Positions 8,554 to 16,403 of a stretch of 45,556 nt of DNA are shown here, piece by piece (positions within the stretch are counted from its first letter, which is position 1; each line of letters opens with the position of its first letter). The DNA is from Nodosilinea sp. P-1105 (lineage in GTDB: Bacteria; Cyanobacteriota; Cyanobacteriia; Phormidesmidales; Phormidesmidaceae). A program made the position numbers and the translations under genes. The stretch spans positions 1 through 45,556 of the forward strand of contig NZ_SMDQ01000046.1 in the NCBI RefSeq assembly GCF_012911975.1, given 5' to 3'. The notes beneath the pieces were generated by a model. The model saw nothing but the letters and a program-made list of their open reading frames with translations, was not told the DNA's origin and did not search any database.

Positions 8554-8576
8554 CTGAGGGGGCAAAATTCCCTCAG
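8554..8576 (+). promoter_or_regulatory. Hairpin in the leader of the M23 peptidase gene
   Basis: CTGAGGG (8554-8560) pairs perfectly with CCCTCAG (8570-8576) across a 9-nt loop, about 120 bp before the peptidase start. No T-run follows, so it is more likely part of a leader structure than a terminator. I could not match the leader to a known riboswitch by eye. Confidence 0.3.
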
Positions 8577-8692
8577 ACAACTCATCTGGCTGGCTATCGC
8601 CTCAGGCTTGAACACACCTCCGTGCGGCATTTAAGGAAAATCTGGGAAAAAGTGATTCCAGTTTCTAGATCTGGGATAAGCTAATTGGCGAT

Positions 8693-9421
8693 GTGTGCTG
8701 CCTATCAATCGGGCTTCCAGCTATGACTTGGCGACTCCGCAACGTTCCCTCCAGGTTTTCCGTGCGTGCTTTACAGGCTGAGGTATTTAGGGGGAGACAG
8801 CGTTGGCGACCAACCTTCAAGCTTTCTCGGCTATTTTGGCTAATGGTACTGGGGCTACTCACCCTCTATGCCACCCTGACGGTCTTTGCCACGCCCAACC
8901 TGGTCAAAGCTCAGGAGGTGGCGATCGCTGATACTGGCACAGCCGCCTTCTGGACTCAAGCGTCCTTCCCGGTGGAGGACTTTCAGACCTACACCTCTCC
9001 CTTTGGCTACCGCAGAGACCCGGTCAATGGTAACCAACGGTTTCACTATGGGCTTGATCTAGCCGCTCCAAACGGCAGCTACATCCGCAATTGGTGGGCC
9101 GGGGAAGTGGTTTGGGTGGAAGACCAGGGGGCTTGTGGCACCTCTGTGGGCATCAAGTCTGGGGATTGGACCCACATTTATTGTCATATGCACGGCCATG
9201 TGACTCGTGATTCCCGGGGGCGGGCTATGGTCGATCGCAATGGGGGAATTCAGTTACGAGTTGGTCAGCAGGTTCCAGCAGGAGCCCGCATTGGCCGTGT
9301 GGGCATGACCGGGCGCACCACTGGCCCCCACCTCCACTGGGGTATGAAATACCAGGACAACTGGATTGACCCGGCCCTGGTGCTGCAAGCCATGTATCTG
9401 GGCCAGCAGGCCGGTCGCTAG
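8693..9421 (+). CDS. M23 family metallopeptidase (LytM-type)
   Basis: A 242-residue peptidoglycan endopeptidase candidate. A membrane segment at about 48-66 acts as anchor or uncleaved signal, so the catalytic part is in the periplasm. The LytM core runs from about 98 to 232. Zinc ligands fit HYGLD (His118, Asp122) and HLH (His213/His215), with HIYCHMHGH between them and the strand motif VGMTGRTTGPHLHW. It should cut peptide cross-links in murein. The ATG at 8693 lacks a clear ribosome site; an in-frame ATG at 8723 is an equally good start and keeps the membrane segment. The next gene starts 5 nt after the stop, indicating an operon with the pentapeptide/HhH membrane protein and probably the cyclo-ligase. 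Confidence 0.88.
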   Translation: MCCLSIGLPAMTWRLRNVPSRFSVRALQAEVFRGRQRWRPTFKLSRLFWLMVLGLLTLYATLTVFATPNLVKAQEVAIADTGTAAFWTQASFPVEDFQTYTSPFGYRRDPVNGNQRFHYGLDLAAPNGSYIRNWWAGEVVWVEDQGACGTSVGIKSGDWTHIYCHMHGHVTRDSRGRAMVDRNGGIQLRVGQQVPAGARIGRVGMTGRTTGPHLHWGMKYQDNWIDPALVLQAMYLGQQAGR

Positions 9422-9426
9422 GGTTG

Positions 9427-11598
9427 GTGACCTGGCTTTTAGGGTTGCTGTTGGGGGTATGGCTGGTGGTAGGCCCAGCAGGTCCTGCCCTGGCGGTTTC
9501 TGGGGATGGGGATCATCCCCCCTTGACCCTAGAGATTTTGAGGCAACGGCTGGATAATCCTGGCCAACGGGAAGGGCGTCCAGTCATTGATTTGCGTAAC
9601 TTTACCCTTGATCTGCGGTCCGACAGCGAGCTCAGTCAAGGGTTTTATCGATTGTTGAGCAATGGGTTGCAAAAACCAGCCACACCGCCTGCGCTGGATC
9701 TCAGCTATGCGGTGGTGCAGGGGGATCTGGATCTTCAACGATTGGGACAACGGCAGCCCCTATATAGCTCAGCCTTAGATGCCGCTGAGGCTCAGCAGGA
9801 TGGTTTGGCGGCGTTGCTGAGTGAGGCGGCCAAGGCCCAACTAAAGCGCGATCGCAAGCGCCTATCTCAGCTCAGTCGGCTATCCCAGTCATTTTTGATT
9901 CAAGCCGGTGACACCCCCCAGCAGATCTATTTATTTAAAGGGCCGATGGTGGCCCTCCAAACCCACTTTCAGGGTCAGGTGTTGGGGGGCGACACCTTCT
10001 TCTTAGGCCGCATTTTGGCCCAGGGGGCCACCTTTGAGCAGGGGCTCTATCTGTCCGGAGCACGTTTTAGCCAGCCAGTAACCGTGTCGGGTGCAGACTT
10101 TCGTCAGACTGTCCAGGCCAAAAACGCAATTTTTTTCCAGCCCACCCGATTCGACCAGAGTCAATTTCGCAAAGGACTGAACTTTCAAGGGGCCGAGTTT
10201 AAAGCCGACGCCAACTTTAGCCGCAGCCAGTTTACCGGCAACCTGAACCTCAGCCGCATCCAGTGGCAGGGCACCGCTGATTTTGCCCGCACTGACTGGC
10301 AAAACACCGCCTTTTTTCTGCGCAATTACTTCGCTAAGGCCGTATTTTTTACCGAATCCCGGTTTGATGCGCCGCTAATCCTCCGCCAGGCCAGGTTTGG
10401 CGAGCCCGTGAACTTGCGCAATGTCATTCTGGGGGATGACATGGATTTGGGAGATGCGCTGATTCCTCCCCAGGCCTACATCAATGTGGCCGGGTTAGAG
10501 TTCAGTGTCGAGCAAACCAAGATTCTCGGCACCCCTGGGAAAATTGGTCGGGCCTTCTCGGTACCGCAGCTAACTGGCAATGAAACCCTGCTGCGAAATC
10601 TAGAGCGTAATTTTCGACAGCTAGAGCAAATTGGGGACGCCAATCACATCGCCTATACCACTGAGCGCTTGCGGCTCAAGGACTGGCATCGTCAGTTGTT
10701 GGGAGTCAACCTGAATACGGCCTCAGTTGCAGCCCTGGTCAACGCTGGCTTTACCGAAGCCCAGGCCCAAGCCGTAGTTCAGCAGCGACAGCAGCAGACC
10801 TTTATTGGGGTAGATGGCATCCTTAACGTAGAAGGGGTCGATCTGGCCACTTACCTCAAGGTACGAGACCATATTTTTGCCCGCAACACCTTTTCTCTCA
10901 CCAAGCGTATCGCCCTAGGTTTGCGTTGGCTGATCCTGACTGGGCTGGTGGTCCTTAGCCACTATGGCACTAGTTTTGGCCTCACCTTTGGCCTGGGGTT
11001 GGTGGCCATTCCCACCTTTGCCCTGATGTTTTGGTTTATTGATCGCTATCGCCGTCGGCTGCCAACGCCGATCGTGCCCCCCCTGGCGGAAGGGCTATGG
11101 CTGGGGGGAGCTTGTGGTCTCTCTGGCAGCCTGGGGTTCAGCAATCTGTGGCGTCTGGCTGACTATCCAGGGCTAGCCTTAATCACTCTGGGGTTACTGA
11201 TTTTACCCATCCCCGTGGGACTGATTGTTCTACTACTGAAGCGGGGTCGATTCCATGACCTGATGCATGAAAGCTATTTTGTCGAAGACGGTAGCCTGCG
11301 CCAATTGCGGCTGTTGATAGCCCGCCTGCCAGTGATTCCTAAATTTCCGTTTTTTCGCGATCGCTATACCCCTATCCTGCTCGACCGTCGCTGGAATTGG
11401 CTTAACTATCTAGATTTCAGCCTGAACAACTGGTTGAAATTTGGCTTCAATGACATTCGATTGCGAGATCAACAGGTGCCTGGGTTGATCACAGCTCTGG
11501 TGTGGTATCAATGGGGGTTGGGGTTGCTCTACGCTGCGCTATTGTTATGGACCCTGTCGCGCACCATTCCCGGTCTAAACCTACTGCTGTATTTCTAG
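9427..11598 (+). CDS. Pentapeptide-repeat protein with HhH motif and C-terminal membrane domain
   Basis: About 723 residues. Residues 1-24 are a signal peptide ending PALA. About 180-340 is a pentapeptide-type beta-helix with Phe/Leu every five residues (GATFEQGLYLSGARFSQPV and following). About 420-480 is a helix-hairpin-helix-like unit (LNTASVAALVNAGF, then a second hairpin ending GVDLATYL), related to ComEA-type repeats. About 495-720 holds four or five transmembrane helices. With a signal peptide, the beta-helix and HhH should face the periplasm. The start is GTG at 9427, 5 nt after the M23 stop; TTG at 9424 is possible. Function is unknown; coupling to a murein peptidase suggests a cell-envelope role. 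The domain combination is unusual. Confidence 0.8.
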   Translation: MTWLLGLLLGVWLVVGPAGPALAVSGDGDHPPLTLEILRQRLDNPGQREGRPVIDLRNFTLDLRSDSELSQGFYRLLSNGLQKPATPPALDLSYAVVQGDLDLQRLGQRQPLYSSALDAAEAQQDGLAALLSEAAKAQLKRDRKRLSQLSRLSQSFLIQAGDTPQQIYLFKGPMVALQTHFQGQVLGGDTFFLGRILAQGATFEQGLYLSGARFSQPVTVSGADFRQTVQAKNAIFFQPTRFDQSQFRKGLNFQGAEFKADANFSRSQFTGNLNLSRIQWQGTADFARTDWQNTAFFLRNYFAKAVFFTESRFDAPLILRQARFGEPVNLRNVILGDDMDLGDALIPPQAYINVAGLEFSVEQTKILGTPGKIGRAFSVPQLTGNETLLRNLERNFRQLEQIGDANHIAYTTERLRLKDWHRQLLGVNLNTASVAALVNAGFTEAQAQAVVQQRQQQTFIGVDGILNVEGVDLATYLKVRDHIFARNTFSLTKRIALGLRWLILTGLVVLSHYGTSFGLTFGLGLVAIPTFALMFWFIDRYRRRLPTPIVPPLAEGLWLGGACGLSGSLGFSNLWRLADYPGLALITLGLLILPIPVGLIVLLLKRGRFHDLMHESYFVEDGSLRQLRLLIARLPVIPKFPFFRDRYTPILLDRRWNWLNYLDFSLNNWLKFGFNDIRLRDQQVPGLITALVWYQWGLGLLYAALLLWTLSRTIPGLNLLLYF

Positions 11599-11607
11599 CA
11601 ATTCCCT

Positions 11608-12204
11608 GTGAGTCAACCGTCTTCTTCGTCCTCAGATTTAAACCAAGAGGCCAAAGCTGATCTACGTCGCCGCCTGATCAAAGCCCGCCAAAGCATTCCT
11701 CCCCAGTTGTGGCGGCAAAAGTGCGATCGCATCTGCGCTCATCTCCTGGCCTGGAATTACTTTCGCCAGTGTCGGGTAATTTTGGCCTACACCAGCTTTC
11801 GCCAAGAACCAGATCTGAGCCCCCTGACCCAGCACCATGCTCACTGGGGCTTACCCCGCTGCGTCGGTAAGCAAATGCAGTGGCACTACTGGTCCCCCCA
11901 GAGCAAATGGCCCCTGCGCAAAGGGGCCTACGGCATTACCGAACCCCACCCCAAGTCTCCCCTGGTGGATTTGGCCATGGTGGATTTGATGTTGGTCCCG
12001 GCGGTCGCCTGCGATGTGCGGGGCTATCGACTGGGATACGGCGGCGGCTACTACGATCGCCTGTTTAACCAACCCCAGTGGCAGCGGGTCCCCGCCATTG
12101 GCGTGGTGTTTGAATATGCCCGCCTGCCTAGCCTGCCCAAAGATGTGTGGGACCGCCCGATGACCGGGGTATGCTCTGAAAGTGGTCTGTTTTTAGCCCA
12201 GTAG
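11608..12204 (+). CDS. 5-formyltetrahydrofolate cyclo-ligase
   Basis: A 198-residue cytosolic enzyme of the MTHFS family. It converts 5-formyl-THF to 5,10-methenyl-THF with ATP, recycling a folate that inhibits one-carbon enzymes. Diagnostic blocks are an N-terminal basic helix LRRRLIKARQSIP, then ILAYTSFRQEPDL, then the signature RLGYGGGYYDRL (about 148-159) forming the phosphate/ATP loop. Length is normal. The start is GTG at 11608, 9 nt after the previous stop, so it is probably cotranscribed with the two envelope genes although the functions are unrelated. Repeat A3 begins about 46 nt after its stop. Confidence 0.93.
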   Translation: MSQPSSSSSDLNQEAKADLRRRLIKARQSIPPQLWRQKCDRICAHLLAWNYFRQCRVILAYTSFRQEPDLSPLTQHHAHWGLPRCVGKQMQWHYWSPQSKWPLRKGAYGITEPHPKSPLVDLAMVDLMLVPAVACDVRGYRLGYGGGYYDRLFNQPQWQRVPAIGVVFEYARLPSLPKDVWDRPMTGVCSESGLFLAQ

Positions 12205-12250
12205 CCCCTCCTCGATTCGCCTGATGTCATGCATCATGGAACCAGCCCGT

Positions 12251-12406
12251 GAGCATCGGTACAGATTCCAGGGCTCTATCCTGGGATGTTCCAAAAGTTG
12301 TGGCCCAAGACCCCCAAGACCCCCAAGACCCCCAAGACCCCCAAGGCCCCCAAGACCCCTAAGACCCCCAAGACCCTTAGAAGCTTGACATCCTATGCCG
12401 ATGCTC
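12251..12406 (+). repeat. Family A repeat, copy A3, full length with internal minisatellite
   Basis: The 5' terminal repeat GAGCATCGGTACAG matches the inverted 3' end (CTATGCCGATGCTC at 12393-12406) at 12 of 14 positions. The hairpin arms are ATTCCAGG (12265-12272) and CCTGGGAT (12280-12287) with one G-T pair. The inside is expanded by a 9-bp tandem. The right flank is TA (12407-12408), which is also the left border of repeat B1; the left flank is GT. Confidence 0.75.
12304..12375. repeat. 9-bp minisatellite CCCAAGACC x8
   Basis: Eight units; six are perfect, one has a G substitution (CCCAAGGCC) and one a T (CCTAAGACC). It lies inside repeat A3, at the place where other A copies have a single AAGAACC-like stretch, so it looks like slippage expansion of element sequence. 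A frame through it would encode Thr-Pro-Lys repeats, but no ribosome site or family signal supports a gene. Confidence 0.85.
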
Positions 12407-12408
12407 TA

Positions 12409-12477
12409 AACCAAATTCAAGTCCAGACCTGGAGTTCTGCCTGTGGGAAAACTTCAGATCCCGAGCTGGACTTGGTA
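12409..12477 (+). repeat. Family B repeat, copy B1
   Basis: 69 bp between TA dinucleotides (12407-12408 and 12478-12479). The ends are AACCA at the left and TGGTA at the right, with inner arms CAAGTCCAG and CTGGACTTG forming a perfect 9-bp inverted repeat. It abuts repeat A3 and ends about 20 bp before the TTG start of the serine hydrolase. Confidence 0.8.
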
Positions 12478-12497
12478 TAGCTACATTTCTCGTTGAG

Positions 12498-13727
12498 TTG
12501 AGCGATCGCTTTATCAGACGTTTTTCCCACCAACGCCCAGGCCGCCGCCGTCAACTCGCCATGCTCAAACCCAACCGCCGCCGCTGGTTGATGGTGACCT
12601 TGGTGGGGTTACTGGGGCTGGCCTACAGCACCGTAGACTGGCGGCTACTCAGTCGGCCCATCACCTATCCCGACAACCCGATTACTAACGCCGACTGGTA
12701 TCAACCTCAGCAGCGGGTAGTCGGGGGCCCCCGCGGCAGCGCTCCGATTCCCGCCAGCGATACCACCGTCATCCCCCCAGAGGCCTTGGGAACAGCGGTA
12801 GAGTTTGCCGAAGCCCAAAACTCGGTAGCCCTGCTGGTCATGCACCGCGATCGCCTGGTGCTCGAACAGTACTGGCACGATCACGCCGCCGACAGCCCGA
12901 TCAATGGCATGTCCATGACCAAAACCCTGGTGGCCCTATTGATGGGCATCGCCATAGACGAAGGGCACATTACATCTCTCCAGGATCCGATAGCTACCTA
13001 CATCGACGAATGGGCTGACGATGATCGGGGCCAAATTACCCTGGCCGATTTACTCTACATGCAGTCGGGGCTGCGCAACGACGACCGCACCACTACCCTC
13101 CAGTCTGACCTGGTGCAACTCTATGGGGGCTCTGATGTGCACCGTACCGCCCTGGCCATTCCAGCCGAGGATCCCCCTGGCCAGCAATTTGCCTATAACA
13201 ATGTCAATTCTCAACTGGCCGCGATCGCCCTCGAACGAGCCACGGGCGAATCCTTCGGCGACTACCTATCAAGCCGGTTATGGCAGCCCTTAGGTAGCGA
13301 CGATGGATTTCTCTGGCTAGACCGACCAGGGGGCAACGCCAAACCCTTTTGTTGCTTTTTTGCCACCGTCAGAGACTGGCTGCGGGTGGGCCAGATGATC
13401 CTGCATCAAGGGCGCGTCAACGACACCCAGGTGGTACCAGCCGCCTGGATCCAGCAAATGCAAGGCGCCTCTCCCCTGGAGCCCACCTTTGGCTTACATC
13501 TATGGATTAAAGCCCGAACACCCGCCTATCCCCAGGTTAACCAAGCCGCCTCAGCCCCCTTCGCCGCCCCTGACACCGTTTACCTGGATGGTCGCTATCA
13601 TCAGCGGGTCTACGTAATTCCCTCCTACGATTTAGTGATTGTGCGCATTGGCGAGTATCCCCCCGCCTGGGATGATGCGGTCATCCCTAATGCCCTGGTC
13701 GACGGGCTACAACAAGCCAGTGAATAA
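12498..13727 (+). CDS. Serine hydrolase of the beta-lactamase/class C (PBP4*-like) family
   Basis: A 409-residue protein with one N-terminal membrane segment (about 30-44) preceded by Arg/Lys-rich sequence, so the enzyme domain is periplasmic. The active site shows S-M-T-K (Ser139 to Lys142) and the second motif Y-N-N (Tyr233 to Asn235), as in class C beta-lactamases, D-Ala-D-Ala carboxypeptidases and EstB-type esterases. The stretches GHITSLQDPIATYI and ITLADLLYMQSGL are typical of the family. Substrate cannot be told; a murein or ester substrate is possible. The TTG at 12498 is the longest start; ATG 12561 (residue 22) would still include the membrane segment. Repeat B1 ends 20 bp upstream. 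Confidence 0.88.
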   Translation: MSDRFIRRFSHQRPGRRRQLAMLKPNRRRWLMVTLVGLLGLAYSTVDWRLLSRPITYPDNPITNADWYQPQQRVVGGPRGSAPIPASDTTVIPPEALGTAVEFAEAQNSVALLVMHRDRLVLEQYWHDHAADSPINGMSMTKTLVALLMGIAIDEGHITSLQDPIATYIDEWADDDRGQITLADLLYMQSGLRNDDRTTTLQSDLVQLYGGSDVHRTALAIPAEDPPGQQFAYNNVNSQLAAIALERATGESFGDYLSSRLWQPLGSDDGFLWLDRPGGNAKPFCCFFATVRDWLRVGQMILHQGRVNDTQVVPAAWIQQMQGASPLEPTFGLHLWIKARTPAYPQVNQAASAPFAAPDTVYLDGRYHQRVYVIPSYDLVIVRIGEYPPAWDDAVIPNALVDGLQQASE

Positions 13728-14051
13728 TATCGGCTGGCAGCAATGTGGCCACCTTTGCTTATGCCGCAGCATAGTAGCACCTGGTGACAACAACTGAGCT
13801 ACCTCAGAGGCACCTCAATACCTGCTTTTACGTCCTGAGTTTTGTATATCTGCCCAAGGAGAGAGCCGTTAGACAAACCACTTGGGCAAAACTATGGGGC
13901 AAAGCCGCTTGCATGGGATAGATGATAAAGCTCTCGAGATGAAGATATCGTAAAGGTATCGTCTTAGGACCATACTTTGATAAAGTCTTCAAGATTGAAG
14001 CTTAAAATCAATGTTGTGCGCGCAACTACACCTTAATAATGATAATGAGCT
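13728..14051. other. Intergenic region before the GT2 gene
   Basis: 324 bases, AT-rich towards the right. It contains a short GTTG/CAAC inverted pair near 14013 and an AATAATGATAATG stretch just before the start codon. No gene or RNA recognised. Confidence 0.5.
14035..14047 (+). promoter_or_regulatory. Fur-box-like hexamer pair at the GT2 start
   Basis: AATAAT-GATAAT-G, an 11-base match to the first two hexamers of the Fur consensus. It sits 4 nt before the ATG, where binding would block initiation. The third inverted hexamer is not kept, so this is weak. Confidence 0.2.
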
Positions 14052-14999
14052 ATGCAAACTTGTGAGGATGCTGCCGATACTGATCTACAGCCGTTTGTCT
14101 CAGTGATCATTCCGGTTTACAACGATGCTGACAGACTAAACATTTGTTTAACCGCGTTGCATCAGCAAACCTATGATTCGGATCGCTATGAAATCATTAT
14201 TATCGATAATGGCTCTGATTCAAGCCAGGCCATGGACAACCTTAAGGCTAAGTTTAACAACGTTGTTTATGAGCAGGAATTGATCCCAGGTTCCTATGCA
14301 GCTCGCAACAAAGGTATTATTATTGCCAAGGGTGACGTGATTGCGTTCACAGATTCAGATTGTATTCCAGTTAATGATTGGATAGAAAAAGGAGTGAAAT
14401 ACTTAACAAAAATGCCCAACTGTGGGTTGGTGGCAGGCAGAATTGAAATGTTCTTCAAAGATCCTAATCATCCTAATCTCTGCGAGTTGTATGATCGCTT
14501 TGTTATGGACTTTCCCCAAAAAGCGTTTCTAGAGAAGCGTGGCGCGGCATTCACAGCAAACATCTTTACATGGAAGCATGTTTTAGACAAGGTTGGCTAT
14601 TTCTTAACCGATCTTAAATCCTTTGGCGATCAAGAGTGGGGTAAACGGGTTCATGGGGCTGGGTATGGACAGATCTATGCCGATGACGCCTGCGTTTATC
14701 ATCCCACCCGCTATACCATGGCTGACTTACATCGGCGTACCCTTCGCTTGTCTGGGGGAATTTATGACATGTATGTCGCTAAGGAACCCCTATGGTGGAA
14801 GAGATACGGTCGAGTTGTGAAGTTAGTCATCAATGATTTATTCAAACAACCGATTAAAGTGACAAATCAGGTCATACAAGATGACCGAATCAACAATTTC
14901 AGCACTAAGCTCAAAATCGTGATGATCACTTACTTCATGCAATTTTTAAGTGCCTATGAAAAAGTCAGGCTTAAAGCGGGTGGTGAATCAGAGCGATGA
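14052..14999 (+). CDS. Glycosyltransferase family 2
   Basis: A 315-residue GT-A fold transferase. The N-terminus VSVIIPVYNDADRLNICL is the nucleotide-sugar-binding start, and D-S-D in AFTDSDCIPV (about 98-107) is the metal-binding DxD. The stretch PGSYAARNKGI is typical of bacterial GT2 enzymes of polysaccharide clusters. No membrane helix of the processive type is present; the end is basic, and a mild hydrophobic patch (about 292-305) may touch the membrane. It probably adds one sugar to a lipid-linked repeat unit. An OPX export gene and two sugar oxidoreductase genes follow, suggesting an exopolysaccharide locus. The gene is clearly AT-richer than the flanks and lies in a HIP1-free stretch (13229-17740). 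Donor sugar unknown. Confidence 0.9.
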   Translation: MQTCEDAADTDLQPFVSVIIPVYNDADRLNICLTALHQQTYDSDRYEIIIIDNGSDSSQAMDNLKAKFNNVVYEQELIPGSYAARNKGIIIAKGDVIAFTDSDCIPVNDWIEKGVKYLTKMPNCGLVAGRIEMFFKDPNHPNLCELYDRFVMDFPQKAFLEKRGAAFTANIFTWKHVLDKVGYFLTDLKSFGDQEWGKRVHGAGYGQIYADDACVYHPTRYTMADLHRRTLRLSGGIYDMYVAKEPLWWKRYGRVVKLVINDLFKQPIKVTNQVIQDDRINNFSTKLKIVMITYFMQFLSAYEKVRLKAGGESER

Positions 15000-15007
15000 T
15001 AGACTTA

Positions 15008-15081
15008 AACCAGTTTCAAGTCCAGACCTGGAGTTCTGCCTGCGGGAAAACTTTAGATCAGATCCCGAGCTGGACTTGATG
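15008..15081 (+). repeat. Family B repeat, copy B2
   Basis: The borders are TA at 15006-15007 and 15082-15083. It carries the same arms CAAGTCCAG and CTGGACTTG as B1 and the same core, with a 5-bp AGATC duplication before the right arm. It begins 8 nt after the GT2 stop. Confidence 0.8.
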
Positions 15082-15088
15082 TAAATTA

Positions 15089-15156
15089 GGATTCAAGTGC
15101 AGACTTGGACTGTTGTTTATGGCAAAATGCTAGCTCCCAAGCTGGAATCGATCTGA
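15089..15156 (+). repeat. Family B repeat, decayed tandem copy B2'
   Basis: It aligns with B2 over its whole length (GATTCAAGTGCAGAC at the left, CCCAAGCTGGAATCGAT at the right) with many substitutions. It is flanked by TA at 15087-15088 and 15157-15158. It ends 50 bp before the OPX start. Confidence 0.55.
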
Positions 15157-15206
15157 TAGAGCTTAGATTATTTTTATTTTTAGTGCTTAAGTATTAGGAG
15201 TAGGTT

Positions 15207-16403
15207 ATGGCAAGTCGGTTCATTAAGTTATCGGTAAGTTCAATTACCCTCTCGGGACTACTTTTGTCGTATGTCACCCCCGTGCTTGCCCAGGCAGAAG
15301 TGAGGGAAGCCGAACCCAGTGGGGCACCCTCTGAGTCCTTCATTGATTTCTCTGAACCCTCCAGTCCAGGGCAACGAGACCTGCCCGTTCCATCCGATTT
15401 TGATGACGATGCCTATGTCCTTAACTCGGGCGACGTTGTGCAATTTGACATTTTTAATGTCCCTGAATTAGGCAACGGTGCTGAAACTTACAACGTTTTG
15501 GTGGATGGCACCATCAACCTTCCCTGGATCGGGCGCGTCTATGTCAGAGGGCTAAGTTTGGAGGAGGCCACCAGAGAGGTCGAACAGCGATACTCCCAGA
15601 TGATTCTTGATCCGGTGGTCACCTTGACCCTAACCACAACTCGACCGTCTACCGTTGCTGTAGTCGGTGAGGTCAACCGACCGGGTTCTTTCACCACTCG
15701 TCCTCGGGATGGTGGTGGGGAAGGATTTGATGGAGATGATCCGAACCCCAGGGAAGTGCGGACTGTGGTGCAGGCGATTCGGCTAGCTGGCGGGATTACC
15801 CAGATGGCTGATATTCGTAACGTTCAGGTGCGTCGCCCCCAAGCTAACGGTCCGGACAGGGTGACAACAGTCGATTTCTTCGCCTTACTTAAGGATGGCA
15901 GCCAAACGCCCAATATACTGGTGCGCGATGGAGATACTATCTTTGTGCCCACGGCAACAGCTTTGCTACCGGAAGAATCCCAAACAATTGCTGCGGCTAA
16001 CTTTTCCCCAAGTGCTATTGGCGTTGATGTCGTTGGTGAGGTTAAGGATCCAGGCCGTGTGGAAATTAAGCCTAATTCTACGCTGAACCAAGCCATCCTA
16101 GCCGCCGGTGGTTTTGATGACCCCCGAGCCCAGTCTGGAGAAGTGGCCTTTATTCGGCTGAACCAAGACGGTACTGTGACGAACCGAGTCATTCCAGTTG
16201 ATTTATCGGCAGGCCTCAATGACGAAAATAACCCATCGCTGAGGGAAAATGATGTGGTAATCGTCTCCCGATCTGGGGTGACTCGCACCTCTGATTTTCT
16301 AGAGTTAATTGGCGGAGCGGCCAGCGCGATTATCAATCCAGTGTTAGGCATTACCAACATCATCAACTTGCTTGACCGCATTGGCAATCCCGATCGTGAC
16401 TAG
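15207..16403 (+). CDS. Polysaccharide export protein, OPX/Wza-like (first paralogue)
   Basis: A 398-residue secreted protein with a signal peptide ending PVLAQA (about residue 30). The Poly_export domain starts at YVLNSGDVVQFDIFNVPEL (about 70) and continues through GTINLPWIGRVYVRGLS. Two SLBB-type domains follow (from about VAVVGEVNRPGSF and from IGVDVVGEVKDPGRVEI). The C-terminus is a hydrophobic AIINPVLGITNIINLL tail. OPX proteins form the periplasmic/outer-membrane conduit for capsule or exopolysaccharide. ATG 15207 is supported by GGAG 8-9 nt upstream. The stop TAG 16401-16403 forms the left edge of repeat A4. It resembles the second OPX gene at 40167-41438 in layout. No Wzc/BY-kinase is nearby. 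Confidence 0.92.
   Translation: MASRFIKLSVSSITLSGLLLSYVTPVLAQAEVREAEPSGAPSESFIDFSEPSSPGQRDLPVPSDFDDDAYVLNSGDVVQFDIFNVPELGNGAETYNVLVDGTINLPWIGRVYVRGLSLEEATREVEQRYSQMILDPVVTLTLTTTRPSTVAVVGEVNRPGSFTTRPRDGGGEGFDGDDPNPREVRTVVQAIRLAGGITQMADIRNVQVRRPQANGPDRVTTVDFFALLKDGSQTPNILVRDGDTIFVPTATALLPEESQTIAAANFSPSAIGVDVVGEVKDPGRVEIKPNSTLNQAILAAGGFDDPRAQSGEVAFIRLNQDGTVTNRVIPVDLSAGLNDENNPSLRENDVVIVSRSGVTRTSDFLELIGGAASAIINPVLGITNIINLLDRIGNPDRD

Larger units (their letters stand above)
7917..8692. other. Long divergent intergenic region
   Basis: 776 bases. The left two thirds are AT-rich like the lipid genes; the right third (about 8400-8692) returns to higher GC. It holds an inverted repeat at 8097-8130, a TTAGAATTTC direct repeat (8180-8189 and 8191-8200) and a hairpin at 8554-8576. 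No open frame with family features. The transition near 8400 may mark the right edge of an acquired segment. Confidence 0.5.

Noticed and set aside
12286-12480. 64-residue open frame with Thr-Pro-Lys repeats
   Set aside because: It runs through repeat A3, the 9-bp minisatellite and repeat B1, ends on the B1 border and has no ribosome site; it is repeat sequence read as protein.
13728-14051. tRNA or small RNA in the long gaps
   Set aside because: Searched by eye for T-loop GTTCRA with paired arms and known cyanobacterial small-RNA motifs; none found here or in the other gaps.
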